Positions 8,237 through 18,286 of a stretch of DNA of 64,000 nt are shown piece by piece. Made by a program: the position numbers and the translations under genes. The stretch is from contig NZ_JADYUI010000002.1 of the NCBI RefSeq assembly GCF_021531695.1, positions 62,001 through 126,000 of the forward strand, given 5' to 3'. How positions within the stretch are numbered: the first letter of the stretch is position 1; every line of letters starts with the position of its first letter. The notes under the pieces were generated by a model. The model did no database searches, was not told the DNA's origin, and worked only from the letters and a program-made list of their open reading frames with translations. The stretch is from Roseburia hominis. GTDB taxonomy: Bacteria; Bacillota; Clostridia; Lachnospirales; Lachnospiraceae.

Positions 8237-9326
8237 AGTTCATGATGCCTTCCTCGAAAGTTTCGGCTCCATGTCCTGTCGTTTTAGCACAACGGATTCT
8301 CCTGTCCTCCACAATTTTATACCCGGGACAAAAAAAACGATCTTCAAGACTTACCACGCCCTGTTCTAAGGCAGCTGCTGCCGTAATGACTTTAAACGTG
8401 GAGCCAGGCTCATACGTATCATTAATGCATGGATTTCTCCACATCTGATTTAAGAGTTCCTGTTTTTTTGCCGTATCTGTTTCTGCTGTTTCATCATTTA
8501 ATGTAAAGGGATGATTCAAATCAAATTCCGGTGCATTTGCCATCGCATAGATTTCTCCATTCTGTGGATTCATAATAAGAATGCTGACACGATCTGCCTG
8601 CTTTTTTTCCATCGCTTTTTCTGCCATCTGCTGTGCATACATCTGAATGTTATAATCCATGCTGATGATTAAATTGTTACCGTCAATCGGATCTTGTCTG
8701 CTCTCCCCCGCATTTTCTATTTCTACACCTCTTGCATCCGTGAGCGTTAAGATTTTACCATTGGTTCCTTCCAGAAAGCTGTCATATTTTACTTCCAATC
8801 CCACAATTCCCTGATTATCACCACCGGTAAACCCAATCACTTTAGATCCCAACGTATCATAAGGATAATAACGCTTATAATCCTCATCTACTTTTACCCC
8901 GGCAAGCGAATATTCCCGAATTGCGTCTCCAACTGATTTCTCTACATTCGTTTTGATTCGTTCAATGGAGCTTACCTTTTCCACTCGCTTTCTGACATCT
9001 GCTTCCTCCATGCCAAGTTCTTTCACCAGCACAGAAATCACCTTCTCCGGTTCCTTCACCTGACTATGGATAACCGATATTGTACAAACTGTTTTATTGG
9101 AAGCTAACACCACTCCATTCCGATCAAGAATTTCTCCTCTGGCTGCCTTGATATCACGCTCTCTTTCATGCAATTCCTGCGCCTTCACCCCATAATATTC
9201 CGATTGGAATATCATAAGGTAAATGAGCCGCCCTATCAGCCCCACAATCATAAAAAACATCAGTCCAAATACAAAAACAATCTTTTTTCGGTAAACTGTT
9301 TTATTCCGGTACAAGAAAAACCTCAC
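8233..9326 (-). CDS. spoVD: SpoVD-type penicillin-binding protein, 5' part (interrupted gene)
   Basis: N-terminal 365 codons of a class B PBP: one membrane anchor (about 14-38), the dimerisation/pedestal domain with RGEILDRNGVVLA, and the transpeptidase start with active serine in YEPGSTFKVITAA. It stops at 8211 after MNSC plus element-encoded KQVVVK, so it lacks the SxN asparagine and the KTG-like motif. GTG at 9326 has no good ribosome site; the TTG at 9314, with GAGG seven bases before it, may be the true start. Both lie in or next to an inverted repeat. As it stands the product cannot be an active transpeptidase. Confidence 0.88.
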
Positions 9327-9367
9327 AAAAGTCGTTGTTATTATCTTATTACTGCTTTTGTGAGGTT
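9319..9367 (-). promoter_or_regulatory. Hairpin burying the SpoVD-type PBP translation start
   Basis: Perfect 13-bp inverted repeat AACCTCACAAAAG (9319-9331)/CTTTTGTGAGGTT (9355-9367), loop 23 bases. On the minus strand it ends in GTGAGGTTTTTC, so it has the form of an intrinsic terminator after the FtsI-type gene, and also contains the GTG start and the GAGG ribosome site of the next gene. Confidence 0.7.
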
Positions 9368-9374
9368 ATGTTTT

Positions 9375-11447
9375 TTATTCATTCACTACACTGACATCAT
9401 CTGTAACTACTTCTGCCGGTGTCTGGGCGCCCTGTTCGGCAACATCTGTTGCCGGAGCATCACTTGCTTCACTTTGTTCTGCCGGTACTTCATCCGTCTG
9501 CTGTCCATCGGTCTGTGGCTGTTCCCCGCCATTTTCTGCAGCAGCTGCTGCCTGTGCCTGCTGTCTCGCTGCCGGGAGCGTTGGATTGACTGGCATCTCT
9601 TCTTCCGGTATCAATGGCTGATCCGGATAAATATTAAGATAAGGAAGAACTTCCGCAAAGATGTCTTTTGCAATTCCCTGTGCATAACTGCTGTGCGCTT
9701 CATCCTCCGCATTTGGCTCATCTACAACAACATAGACCATAAGCTGCGGCTTCTCCTGCGGTGCGTACCCGATAAAAGAAACTAAATAGTTTCCCTGTCC
9801 ACGCGGTACTTTCTGGGCTGTTCCGGTTTTACCGCCCATGGAATAACCATTTACTTTTGCATACTTTCCGGTTCCACCTTCTGAAACCGTGGAATACAGA
9901 TAGCCTTTCAATGTTTCTGACGTTGTTTCGGAAATCGTCTGCTTAATTAACATATCATCTTTTGTTTCTATCGTATTTCCATTTGCATCTGTTATTTTTT
10001 TCACAACATGAGGCTGATAATAATTTCCACCATTAATAATGGAACAGAATGCACTGCCAAGCTGCACCATTGTTGTATTAAAGTTCTGTCCAAATGAGTT
10101 CGTTGCCAGATCAACTGCAGTCATATTGTCCGCAGTATAAATCAAGGAATCCGTTCTTCCCTCACCGGGCAGATCGATATTCGTCCTCTGTCCAAATCCA
10201 AACACTTTCTGATATTCTACAAAATTATCGACACCGATGGAATACGACATCTGCATCAAGGCATCATTACAGGAATTCATCATTGCTTCCCGTATTGTCT
10301 CCATCCCATGTCCGTTTCGATTGACACAGTGAATCGTATGACCCGAAATCTGTTCTGATCCATCACACAGATAAGTCTCGTTTCCGGTCAATGTCCCGGT
10401 CTCAAGTCCTGCCGCCACGGTAAACGGTTTTGCTGTAGATCCAGGCTCATAAGTATGCGTCACACAGTAATTCTGCCACAAAGCATTTAACGCATTTAGC
10501 TTATCCTCATCACTCATTCCCGCAAGCTGTTCCGGTGTATAATACGCACTTAAATCTCTCGGATTGCTGGAGTCATAATTCGGATACTGTGCCATTGCAA
10601 GAATCTCGCCATTCTGAGGATTCATCACCAGAACAGCCGTATTCTTGCTTCCCGAACCTTCCCTTGCCACGTTCGTGTTATCTGCCTGAAACTGTGCAAT
10701 CTTTTGCTCCACAATAGACTGTATATGCAAGTCGATCGTAGAAACTACTACATTGCCGTCTTTTGCATTCTTAATCGTCTTTTCAAAATTATTATCGGAA
10801 TTAAGATAACCATACTCTCTGCCATTAATTCCATTTAGCGTACTATTGTAAGAATTCTCGATTCCTGCCATTCCGACGTTCCCGGAAGTCGTAAATCCGA
10901 TCACAGAACTTCCGATAGAACCATATGGATATTTTCTGATATATTCCTTTTCAAACCAGACGCCCTTGATATTCGGATGATTCTTCGTGTCCTCCTGCAA
11001 TGCAATAAACGGCTGTATCGTCTCATAAGGAAGTTTTTTTAATAGAACGTTATACTGCTTATTTGGATTTTCCTTCACTAACTGATGAAGTGTTTCTGAA
11101 TTAAGTTCCGGAAAACACTGCACAAGTGCAGCAATCGTCGGCTCTAAATTCTTCTCGTCATTCGTGAGTACTTTACAATCCAATATCACATTATAAACAT
11201 CGGTACTGGTTGCAAGAATCGTTCCTTTCGTATCGACGATATCTCCTCTTCGATATGGAATGATGGTACTGTCATATTCCTGCTGGGAAAGAACGATTTT
11301 TTCGTATTTCTCGCCACTTGTATACTCAATATACATAAGACGTCCTATTAAACCAATCAAAGCCACTGATATTAGAGAAAACACTACCAGCAGCTTTTTT
11401 TGCATTTTTTTTGAAAATTTTGTAAGTATTCTTTTTTTCTTTGCCAC
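9375..11447 (-). CDS. ftsI: FtsI/PBP2B-type division transpeptidase
   Basis: 690-aa class B PBP that cross-links septal peptidoglycan. One membrane anchor (about 18-40), pedestal domain with RRGDIVDTKGTILA, then the complete triad: YEPGSTAKPF (catalytic serine), MMNSCNDALM (SxN) and GGKTGTAQK (KTG). The C-terminus is a low-complexity Gln/Ala/Glu-rich tail, not PASTA. GTG start. Its SCN block lines up with the reconstructed junction of the split gene downstream, which is an internal control for that reconstruction. It lies after ftsL with 8 bases between them. Confidence 0.92.
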   Translation of the reverse strand: MAKKKRILTKFSKKMQKKLLVVFSLISVALIGLIGRLMYIEYTSGEKYEKIVLSQQEYDSTIIPYRRGDIVDTKGTILATSTDVYNVILDCKVLTNDEKNLEPTIAALVQCFPELNSETLHQLVKENPNKQYNVLLKKLPYETIQPFIALQEDTKNHPNIKGVWFEKEYIRKYPYGSIGSSVIGFTTSGNVGMAGIENSYNSTLNGINGREYGYLNSDNNFEKTIKNAKDGNVVVSTIDLHIQSIVEQKIAQFQADNTNVAREGSGSKNTAVLVMNPQNGEILAMAQYPNYDSSNPRDLSAYYTPEQLAGMSDEDKLNALNALWQNYCVTHTYEPGSTAKPFTVAAGLETGTLTGNETYLCDGSEQISGHTIHCVNRNGHGMETIREAMMNSCNDALMQMSYSIGVDNFVEYQKVFGFGQRTNIDLPGEGRTDSLIYTADNMTAVDLATNSFGQNFNTTMVQLGSAFCSIINGGNYYQPHVVKKITDANGNTIETKDDMLIKQTISETTSETLKGYLYSTVSEGGTGKYAKVNGYSMGGKTGTAQKVPRGQGNYLVSFIGYAPQEKPQLMVYVVVDEPNAEDEAHSSYAQGIAKDIFAEVLPYLNIYPDQPLIPEEEMPVNPTLPAARQQAQAAAAAENGGEQPQTDGQQTDEVPAEQSEASDAPATDVAEQGAQTPAEVVTDDVSVVNE

Positions 11448-11455
11448 TTTTTCAC

Positions 11456-11947
11456 CTACTTAGAAGGTATGTCACTGTACTGATTCATATAGTCATCATC
11501 TGACACTTCATAATACATAATCTGATCCGGTGAAGCATAGACCATTCCAAGCTGATTAACCGCAACATCCTTAACATGATTCAAATCCACCGATGTTGCA
11601 ATTCGTTTTCTGGTTGCTTCATTTTCAATCAACACATCTGAAACCTGGCTTTCCAGTCTTGAAATATTATGCATACGTTCTGTCAGATCTGCCTGAATCC
11701 GAATATATAAAACAGATATGATACCAATTACCAATACTGCCATTGTTAAAAACATAACATATCCCTTGTCCATAAGCAATGCTTTTTGCTGATTTCTTTT
11801 GGCTGCATACTTATTCTGACGTCGTCTTGCTTCTCTCTCTTTTTCTTCCCTTGTGACGCGTTCTCTTCTGTAATCCGGTGCAGCTTCTAATTTGCGAACT
11901 GTATTTCCATCTATATAAGTATAATTTCCCTTCGGTACTGTCCTCAT
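11456..11947 (-). CDS. ftsL: FtsL-like cell division protein
   Basis: 163 aa: a basic cytoplasmic N-terminus, one membrane helix (about 62-83), then an extracellular leucine-zipper-like coiled coil (ISRLESQVSDVLIENEATRK) and a short tail. FtsL with its partner activates FtsW/FtsI at the septum. FtsL proteins are poorly conserved in sequence; the call rests on size, topology and position between rsmH and the FtsI-type gene. Confidence 0.82.
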   Translation of the reverse strand: MRTVPKGNYTYIDGNTVRKLEAAPDYRRERVTREEKEREARRRQNKYAAKRNQQKALLMDKGYVMFLTMAVLVIGIISVLYIRIQADLTERMHNISRLESQVSDVLIENEATRKRIATSVDLNHVKDVAVNQLGMVYASPDQIMYYEVSDDDYMNQYSDIPSK

Positions 11948-11967
11948 ACATATCTCTCCCTTGATTT

Positions 11968-12915
11968 TTATTTATTCAGATGTCTTTCAAACACTCTAAG
12001 TTTTGCACTTTTCGAGCGCTTGTTATAACAAAGCTCCTCTTCACTCGGTAAAATTGGTTTTCGTGTAACCACTTGTCCTTTTGAAACTTTCCCACACACA
12101 CATACCGGAAATTCCTTCGGGCAGGTACATGGATTCTCATTTTTACGGAAACTGGTCTTTACAATACGGTCTTCTAAGGAATGAAACGTGATAATGCAAA
12201 AACGTCCTCCCTCATCCAATAAATCAATCATTGTATCAAGATTATCCTGTAACACCTCAAGCTCTTTATTCAATTCAATACGAATTGCCTGGAAAGTACG
12301 CTTTGCCGGATGACCGCCTGATTTTTGTACTTTCATCGGAATAGATGCTTTGATAATTTCTATGAGTTCTCCCGTTGTTGTAATTTCTTTTGTTTTTCTT
12401 GCTTCTACGATATGTTTTGCGATATTCTTTGCAAAACGATCCTCTCCAAAATCTCTGATAATACGATACAAATCCTGCTCAGAATAATCATTCACGATAT
12501 CTTTTGCCGTAAGCGTCTGCCTCTGATCCATACGCATATCAAGCGGAGCATCTGTTTCTCTGTAAGTAAATCCCCGTTCCGGCGTATCAAGCTGAAAAGA
12601 CGATACCCCAAGATCTAAGAGTATTCCATCTACTTTTGTAATTCCAAGCTTCAAAAGCTCATCCTTCATCGCTGCATAGTTACTTCTTACAATTGTAACC
12701 TTACTGGCATAATTAGAAAGACGTTCTTTTGCAGCTGCAATGGCATCGGCATCCTGATCAATTCCAATCAGTCTTCCCTTATCCGATAATCGTTTTACGA
12801 TTTCAAGGGAATGCCCTGCACCTCCAAGTGTACCATCCACATAGATTCCATCCGGCTTAATATTCAAATTTTCAATTGTCTCATGTAACAATACTGATTT
12901 GTGGTTAAACTCCAT
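11968..12915 (-). CDS. rsmH: RsmH, 16S rRNA (cytosine-1402 N4) methyltransferase
   Basis: 315 aa from the ATG with GGAGAAG upstream ([14 protein letters not shown]), preferred to one four codons earlier. SAM-binding motif [11 protein letters not shown], then [15 protein letters not shown] and the C-terminal [10 protein letters not shown], all diagnostic of RsmH/MraW. It methylates C1402 in the ribosomal P site. It is the second gene of the dcw operon, just after mraZ. Confidence 0.96.
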   Translation of the reverse strand: MEFNHKSVLLHETIENLNIKPDGIYVDGTLGGAGHSLEIVKRLSDKGRLIGIDQDADAIAAAKERLSNYASKVTIVRSNYAAMKDELLKLGITKVDGILLDLGVSSFQLDTPERGFTYRETDAPLDMRMDQRQTLTAKDIVNDYSEQDLYRIIRDFGEDRFAKNIAKHIVEARKTKEITTTGELIEIIKASIPMKVQKSGGHPAKRTFQAIRIELNKELEVLQDNLDTMIDLLDEGGRFCIITFHSLEDRIVKTSFRKNENPCTCPKEFPVCVCGKVSKGQVVTRKPILPSEEELCYNKRSKSAKLRVFERHLNK

Positions 12916-12992
12916 TTTCTTCTCCATTTCAGTTTCTGATCAAAGTTCATCTCACATCTGACATTAACCGGATATTCTTAATACTCTGGTTA

Positions 12993-13424
12993 CTAGATGC
13001 CAAGTCCAAGTTCCGCCATGTGTTCTGCCACTTCATCCATATCATCATAAGTGTTGGAATCCTGCCATTTCTGCTTATCCCAAATCTCGACACGGTTAAA
13101 CACACCGACAGATACCACATCTTTTTCGATTCCTGCGTATTCCCGCAAAACCGCAGGAAGTAAGATTCTTCCCTGCTTGTCCACTTCACAGTTTGCTGCA
13201 CCTGCAAAGAAGAAACGGGCAAACTTTCTTGCATCTTTCGTGGTAAGTGGTACATTACGAAACTTCTCTTCGATGTTATTCCATTCTTCTTTCGAATACA
13301 CAAACAGACACCCATCCAATCCTTTTGTCACAACAAATTCATCTCCAAGCTGGTCTCTGAATTTGGACGGAACAATGAGTCTGCCTTTTGTATCAACTGT
13401 GTGATTGTATTCTCCCATGAACAT
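12993..13424 (-). CDS. mraZ: MraZ, transcriptional repressor of the dcw operon
   Basis: 143 aa of the AbrB-like double SpoVT fold: [15 protein letters not shown] opens the first half, and [19 protein letters not shown] the second. The two DxxGR motifs (DTKGR, DKQGR) are DNA-binding loops. The open frame extends upstream to 13496, but through the operator; GAGGTG six bases before the ATG at 13424 fixes the start. MraZ binds its own promoter and modulates the division and cell-wall genes downstream. Confidence 0.95.
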   Translation of the reverse strand: MFMGEYNHTVDTKGRLIVPSKFRDQLGDEFVVTKGLDGCLFVYSKEEWNNIEEKFRNVPLTTKDARKFARFFFAGAANCEVDKQGRILLPAVLREYAGIEKDVVSVGVFNRVEIWDKQKWQDSNTYDDMDEVAEHMAELGLGI

Positions 13425-13492
13425 AGAAAACACCTCTGTTGGTAAAGCACCCGGTATTCGAACCAGACTACCACACTCTGGTCCCTGTCCTA

Positions 13493-13526
13493 CCACTTCG
13501 TACCATTATTCACCACTTTCCTCCAC
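13493..13526 (-). promoter_or_regulatory. MraZ box: four GTGG-type repeats at 10-bp spacing
   Basis: On the minus strand GTGG, GTGG, ATGG and GTGG begin exactly ten bases apart (plus-strand CCAC/CCAT at 13523, 13513, 13503, 13493), about 70-100 bases upstream of mraZ. Helically phased short direct repeats are the known MraZ operator design, so the dcw operon is probably autoregulated here. Confidence 0.88.
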
Positions 13527-13580
13527 TTTCTTGTCCATCATACTCCATTTTTCTCAAAAAAGCAAGTTTTCCACAAACAA

Positions 13581-13617
13581 AAATGAGGAAAACGAAAGCG
13601 TTTCGTTTTCCTCATTT
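13581..13617 (-). terminator. Intrinsic terminator after the second MCP gene
   Basis: A 17-bp stem (AAATGAGGAAAACGAAA with its complement) and a tiny loop, followed on the minus strand by TTTTTGTTTG. It closes the MCP transcript just ahead of the mraZ promoter. Confidence 0.9.
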
Positions 13618-13642
13618 TCTGTATACTATATGTAGTATTTTT

Positions 13643-15118
13643 CTAAACCGATTCCCGCAAATCCTGTGCCAAAGTATAAATAGATTCCAGAATCTTCCTG
13701 CAGCCTTTCATATCCTCTACGGTAGAATCTGCAATTCTAAGTCCTTCTGTGGAGGATGCAGCCACTTCTTCCCCGGTTGCAGACAAGTGGGTAATATTAT
13801 CTGAAATCACTCCGGTAGCCTCTAAGATCTTTTCGATGCTTGCTTCTGCTTCATTGATATTTCTGGTGAGTTCGTCAACTTCTTCCCCGACTTTACCGAA
13901 TTTTTCTCTGGTATTTTCAATCAATTCATTCTGCTTTTCAACCGAAGCAACTGAATTCTCAATACTGTCATTTGCACGTTTGGTGTCTTCATTCAGTTTA
14001 TCAATAATCTCGGTAATATTCGTAGATGCTTCTTTGGTCTGTTCCGAAAGCTGTCTGATTTGCTCTGCCACTACCGCAAATCCCTTTCCGGCTTCTCCCG
14101 CACGCGCCGCCTCGATGGACGCATTTAATGCCAGAAGATTCGTCTGATCAGAAATACTGATAATGGAGCCGACAAAATCCTGCACTTCTTCAACTTTTGT
14201 GGTTAAACTCTTAATCACTTCTACTGTGAAATTACTTGCTTCCTCTACATTCTGTGCCTGTTCTTTTAATTCACGAACAACCCCGGCACCTTCCTTTACC
14301 GTCTCATCCGTTCTTTTCGATGCCGCAATCATCTCACGGATTCCATTTTCTGCTGTATCCGTATGACTCTGGATGTCAGAACACATGATGGCCTGTTTCT
14401 GGATTGCTTCTGCCGTACTCTCTGTACTTTCCGCAATATCGCGGATCGAAGTATGGCTCACATCAATGCTGTTCTCTAAGTTATCCAGCATACCCATTGC
14501 ATTGTCAAAATGTTTCATAACATTCTCTGCAACAAGAATCATCTTCTGATTGCTTTCTTCCTGCACCTTTGCTGCTTCCCGTAATCCTCCAAGATTTTCT
14601 TCATTAAAGCGAATCAGAAGCTTTGTCGCATTAATTGATGTATAAGCTGTCAGGCAAAGAACCAGAATTGCGACCACATTATACATCAATGTTACCTGAT
14701 CATTTGGATCATAAGTAATAATCATCCGAATTATATTTACTGCAATTGCCACAATGTTTCCCGCTACAGCAAGACGATAATCGAGATACATCATTGTCAC
14801 AAACAATAACGGAAATGCATATGCATATGTACTGGGTGTCGTATTTACCAGTGAAAGTATCACATATCCCGCTGCCATACTGGTTGCCATGATAATTGCA
14901 CCCTGCCGTGTTCCTTTCTTCGTAATGTATGCGATTGCCGAAACCACAATCACCAGGATTGCTGTAATCATCTGCAGCATCGTTCTCCCAACGCTGGTGC
15001 CTTCGGTAGTTGCAAGCCATGCAACCATGCTGATTGCCACATAGCCAAATATAATCGCACTTACCGTAAAAACTACCTTACTTGCCCTTTTGTACTGTTC
15101 TTCTGTCATAAATTTCAT
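13643..15118 (-). CDS. Methyl-accepting chemotaxis protein
   Basis: 491 aa: about six N-terminal membrane helices with almost no extracytoplasmic loops, then the MCP signalling domain with the tip sequence [19 protein letters not shown]. It has the same architecture as the element-borne MCP at 6410-7903. Such receptors sense membrane-associated or intracellular cues and signal to CheA/CheW. The start is either ATG 15118 or ATG 15109; the purine-rich stretch fits both. Confidence 0.9.
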   Translation of the reverse strand: MKFMTEEQYKRASKVVFTVSAIIFGYVAISMVAWLATTEGTSVGRTMLQMITAILVIVVSAIAYITKKGTRQGAIIMATSMAAGYVILSLVNTTPSTYAYAFPLLFVTMMYLDYRLAVAGNIVAIAVNIIRMIITYDPNDQVTLMYNVVAILVLCLTAYTSINATKLLIRFNEENLGGLREAAKVQEESNQKMILVAENVMKHFDNAMGMLDNLENSIDVSHTSIRDIAESTESTAEAIQKQAIMCSDIQSHTDTAENGIREMIAASKRTDETVKEGAGVVRELKEQAQNVEEASNFTVEVIKSLTTKVEEVQDFVGSIISISDQTNLLALNASIEAARAGEAGKGFAVVAEQIRQLSEQTKEASTNITEIIDKLNEDTKRANDSIENSVASVEKQNELIENTREKFGKVGEEVDELTRNINEAEASIEKILEATGVISDNITHLSATGEEVAASSTEGLRIADSTVEDMKGCRKILESIYTLAQDLRESV

Positions 15119-15157
15119 CCTCTCCTCATGCTTTTATTTCCGTCATTTGATGCTGTG

Positions 15158-15385
15158 CTAATTCCATTCTTTCTCATGCACATCAATGTAACGTTCAATC
15201 AATTTATCCAAACTCACACTGAGTTGATAACAAGCTTCAAAATCTGTCATTTCTTCCATTGCTTTATTCAATTGTCTGCGCACCTGCTCTATCTCCTCTT
15301 GCAGCGCTTTCTTATCTGCCCATACCACCTTGTTTTCCAATACTGCCTCCGTCTTACATCCGTCATAGCATCTATATAAAACCAT
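15158..15385 (-). CDS. Spo0E-like sporulation phosphatase
   Basis: 75 aa, mainly a helical hairpin. The segment LSVSLDKLIERYI carries the Spo0E family pattern SxxLDxLIxxY, where the serine/aspartate region contacts phospho-Spo0A. Spo0E-type proteins dephosphorylate Spo0A~P and delay sporulation. It follows the phospholipase-like gene by four bases. Other Spo0E-fold proteins exist, so the target is inferred from the family. Confidence 0.75.
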   Translation of the reverse strand: MVLYRCYDGCKTEAVLENKVVWADKKALQEEIEQVRRQLNKAMEEMTDFEACYQLSVSLDKLIERYIDVHEKEWN

Positions 15386-15389
15386 ATCT

Positions 15390-15980
15390 CTACGAATGTT
15401 TCAACCGATGTTTTTCCTTTGCCTGATAAAAAAATTCCGTTATACTCTCAACTGCCTGATGATTCAAAGCAACAATGCTATGAATATCATCCTCAACACA
15501 ATTCTTGCGTCTCAGATAATCATCATGGCTTTTCTGAATAAATTCAATCAGTGCCTCCGGTGTTTTTAAGTCAACAACTAATTTTTTGTCCTTTTTGACT
15601 TCCGGGCTCTTTAAATAGTTCCGAAGTTTTCTCTTTAATTCTTCCTCATACACACAATGATCCTTTAAATTTCCGGGATAAATCTTATTATGAGGAAAGG
15701 TAAAATAATCTGCCAGATAATGTGTAACCTGCCCAAGGTTCCTATAATACTTTGACTTTTGTCTTTTGTACTTTTTTTCATAATCAGAAGAAAGTTTCCT
15801 AATCTCCCTCTTTACATCCTCAAAAGTTCCGGTTATTTCATGCTTTTTGTATACAAATGATGGTTTACAATCCGGCAATATACTTCCAAGGTAAAAAGCC
15901 AGTTTATGTTTCTTCAAATTTCTGTCATCCAAATTCTGTACAAGATATCGTGCCAATGAAATATGTGATTTCTTTCTCAT
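15390..15980 (-). CDS. Zinc-dependent phospholipase C-like protein
   Basis: 196 aa. It begins MRKKSHISLARYLVQ; an N-terminal His, then LGSILPDCKPS, and QVTHYLADYFTFPHN match the metal-ligand pattern of the zinc-dependent PLC/S1-P1 nuclease fold. There is no signal peptide, so unlike secreted phospholipases it is probably cytoplasmic. GGAGGG upstream supports ATG 15980 over a start 14 codons earlier. Enzymatic substrate unknown. Confidence 0.72.
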   Translation of the reverse strand: MRKKSHISLARYLVQNLDDRNLKKHKLAFYLGSILPDCKPSFVYKKHEITGTFEDVKREIRKLSSDYEKKYKRQKSKYYRNLGQVTHYLADYFTFPHNKIYPGNLKDHCVYEEELKRKLRNYLKSPEVKKDKKLVVDLKTPEALIEFIQKSHDDYLRRKNCVEDDIHSIVALNHQAVESITEFFYQAKEKHRLKHS

Positions 15981-16222
15981 GAAAATCCCTCCATGAAATA
16001 TCTTTCTTTGAAATGCATCCATTAGAAACTACTATTTATATATTACTTCCATATTCTTGTTTTTTCAAGTTTTTTCGCATATCTCATCCATGTTTTTTCC
16101 ATATTTAAGAAAACTTTTATAATTATAAAAAAAGTATCTGTTTTTTTCTTCCCCATATACGCGGAATTTTTTTCTTGTACAACAACTTTTATCCATTGAA
16201 ATGAATACCTTTTTCGCAGACT

Positions 16223-16271
16223 GCAAAGAACCGCTTGTAACACAAGCGGTTCTTTGTCCGCTAAAGCGGAC
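16223..16271 (-). terminator. Tandem hairpins in the thrS-downstream gap
   Basis: The roughly 300-base gap below thrS holds no convincing gene. It contains a 15-bp stem, CAAAGAACCGCTTGT/ACAAGCGGTTCTTTG, and an adjoining GTCCGCTAAAGCGGAC hairpin. They may end thrS transcription, but the T-tract is weak. The flank CATTCGCAATC recurs in the structured repeat at 8011-8188. Confidence 0.6.
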
Positions 16272-16288
16272 ATTCGCAATCCGCTCTT

Positions 16289-18250
16289 CTACTTCTCTTC
16301 TTCTTTTACTTCCTCACGAATGGTTTTCGTGCGGATTTCTTCACAAATTGCAGTAATAAATTCGCCCAAAGGTTTTACCCCTTCATCTCCGGCAAAACGG
16401 CTTCGTACGGAAACAGTTCCGTCCGCTTCTTCCTGCTGTCCTACGACTAACATATATGGCAGTTTGTCTAATCTAGCCTCACGAATCTTATAACCAATCT
16501 TTTCGGAACGGGCATCTACCGTTGCATCCACTCCATTTTTCTTTAATTCTGCACATACTTTATTCGCATATTCTTCATATTTATCTGAAATCGGAAGAAC
16601 ACGTACCTGTTCCGGACAAAGCCAGGTCGGGAATTTTCCTGCATATTTTTCAATCATCCATGCTAATGTTCTTTCATAGCATCCAAGAGATGTTCTATGA
16701 ATGATGTATGGACGTTTCTTATCCCCATTCTGGTCAATGTAATACATATCAAAATTTTCCGCAATTGCGCAGTCAAGCTGAATGGTACACATCGTGTCTT
16801 CTTTCCCATACACATTTTTTGCCTGAACATCAATCTTTGGTCCATAGAATGCAGCTTCACCTTCCGCTTCCACAAACGGAACATTCTTTTCTCTTAATAC
16901 TTCACGGAGTGCCTCCTGGGTTCTGTTCCAGTATTCATCATCGCCAAGGTATTTCTTTTTATTGTTTGGATCCCATTTGGACAGGCGATACGTAACATCC
17001 TGTTCCAATCCAAGGGTACTTAAAATGTAATAGGTTAAGTCAAAGCAACGTTTTAATTCTTCTTCTGCCTGATCCGGTCTAAGCACCAAATGACCTTCCG
17101 TGATGGTAAACTGACGTACACGGGTAAGTCCATGCATCTCGCCGGAATCTTCACAACGGAATAAGGTTGATGTTTCGCTCATACGATATGGCAAATCGCG
17201 ATAAGAATGCTGTTCATTCTTGTATACAAAATACTGGAATGGGCAGGTCATCGGACGAAGTGCAAACACCTCTTTATCATGCTCTTCATCACCCAATACA
17301 AACATTCCATCCTTGTAATGATCCCAGTGACCGGAAATCTTATATAAATCGGATTTCGCCATAAGTGGTGTTCTTGTTCTTACATAACCCCAGTCATTAT
17401 CCTCCAGGTCTTCAATCCAACGCTGCAATTTCATAATGATTTTGGTTCCCTTTGGCGTAAATAACGGAAGTCCCTGTCCAATCACATCCACTGTCGTAAA
17501 TAAGCCCATCTCGCGACCTAATTTGTTATGATCACGACGTTTTGCATCTTCTAACTTTTCCAGATATTCATTCAGTTCTTCTTTTTTATTAAATGCTGTA
17601 CCATAAATTCTCTGTAAACGGGCTTTCTCGGAATCTCCTCTCCAGTATGCCATGGAAGAAGAGGTTAATTTAAATGCCTTAATACCTTTTGTTGTCATAA
17701 GATGTGGTCCCGCACAAAGGTCTACAAACTCTCCCTGATCATAGAAAGAAATTTCTGCATCTTCCGGTAAATCCTCAATAAGCTCTACCTTATATGGTTC
17801 ATTTCTGTCTTTCATGAATTGAATGGCTTCATTTCTAGGAAGCGTAAAGCGTTTTAATTCATGTCCTTCTTTGATGATTTTTTTCATTTCTGCTTCCAAT
17901 TTATCCAAATCTTCTCTGGAAAATGGTTCTGCATCAAAATCATAATAGAATCCGTCCTCAATGGCAGGTCCAATTGTAATTTTTGCATTCGGGAATAATC
18001 TCTTAACTGCTTCTGCCAAAACATGGGAAGCGGTATGACGAATTACCGTAAGACCTTCTTTATCATTTGCAGTCAAAATATTTAAGCTGCAATCTTTGTC
18101 GATTACGGTTCTTAAATCAACTACTTCTCCGTCTACCTCTCCGGCACAGGCAACTCTTGCCAGACCTTCACTGATATCTTTTGCGATATCATATACGCTA
18201 AGCGCCTCGCTATACTCTTTTACAGAACCATCTTTTAATGTGATTTTCAT
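16289..18250 (-). CDS. thrS: Threonyl-tRNA synthetase
   Basis: 653 aa, normal length. TGS domain (1-60), editing domain with HTASHVLAEAVKRL and the downstream histidine-cysteine site, class II catalytic core with MTCPFQYFVYKN, FRCEDSGEMHGLTRVRQF and IHRTSLGCYERTLA, then the anticodon-binding domain. It charges tRNA-Thr and edits mischarged serine. AAAAAGGAG precedes the ATG. A T-box leader lies upstream, but an 85-codon membrane-protein gene sits between leader and thrS, so both are probably controlled by uncharged tRNA-Thr. Confidence 0.97.
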   Translation of the reverse strand: MKITLKDGSVKEYSEALSVYDIAKDISEGLARVACAGEVDGEVVDLRTVIDKDCSLNILTANDKEGLTVIRHTASHVLAEAVKRLFPNAKITIGPAIEDGFYYDFDAEPFSREDLDKLEAEMKKIIKEGHELKRFTLPRNEAIQFMKDRNEPYKVELIEDLPEDAEISFYDQGEFVDLCAGPHLMTTKGIKAFKLTSSSMAYWRGDSEKARLQRIYGTAFNKKEELNEYLEKLEDAKRRDHNKLGREMGLFTTVDVIGQGLPLFTPKGTKIIMKLQRWIEDLEDNDWGYVRTRTPLMAKSDLYKISGHWDHYKDGMFVLGDEEHDKEVFALRPMTCPFQYFVYKNEQHSYRDLPYRMSETSTLFRCEDSGEMHGLTRVRQFTITEGHLVLRPDQAEEELKRCFDLTYYILSTLGLEQDVTYRLSKWDPNNKKKYLGDDEYWNRTQEALREVLREKNVPFVEAEGEAAFYGPKIDVQAKNVYGKEDTMCTIQLDCAIAENFDMYYIDQNGDKKRPYIIHRTSLGCYERTLAWMIEKYAGKFPTWLCPEQVRVLPISDKYEEYANKVCAELKKNGVDATVDARSEKIGYKIREARLDKLPYMLVVGQQEEADGTVSVRSRFAGDEGVKPLGEFITAICEEIRTKTIREEVKEEEK

Positions 18251-18286
18251 GTTACAATCTCCTTTTTCTATCTACGTTTTTTATCT

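Noticed and set aside
1220-9326. Treating the two PBP halves as ordinary decayed pseudogenes
   Set aside because: Both halves are otherwise intact, in the same frame after a join at a shared core, and the break is made by a complete recombinase element; decay would show extra lesions.
12947-13315. Minus-strand 122-codon frame over mraZ
   Set aside because: Overlaps mraZ in another phase with atypical composition; mraZ is unambiguous.
13425-13496. N-terminal extension of mraZ to 13496
   Set aside because: It would translate through the MraZ operator; the conserved MFMGEYNH start with GAGGTG upstream is at 13424.
16043-16279. 78-codon minus-strand frame downstream of thrS
   Set aside because: Runs through the hairpins and poly-A/T stretches; no ribosome site or domain.
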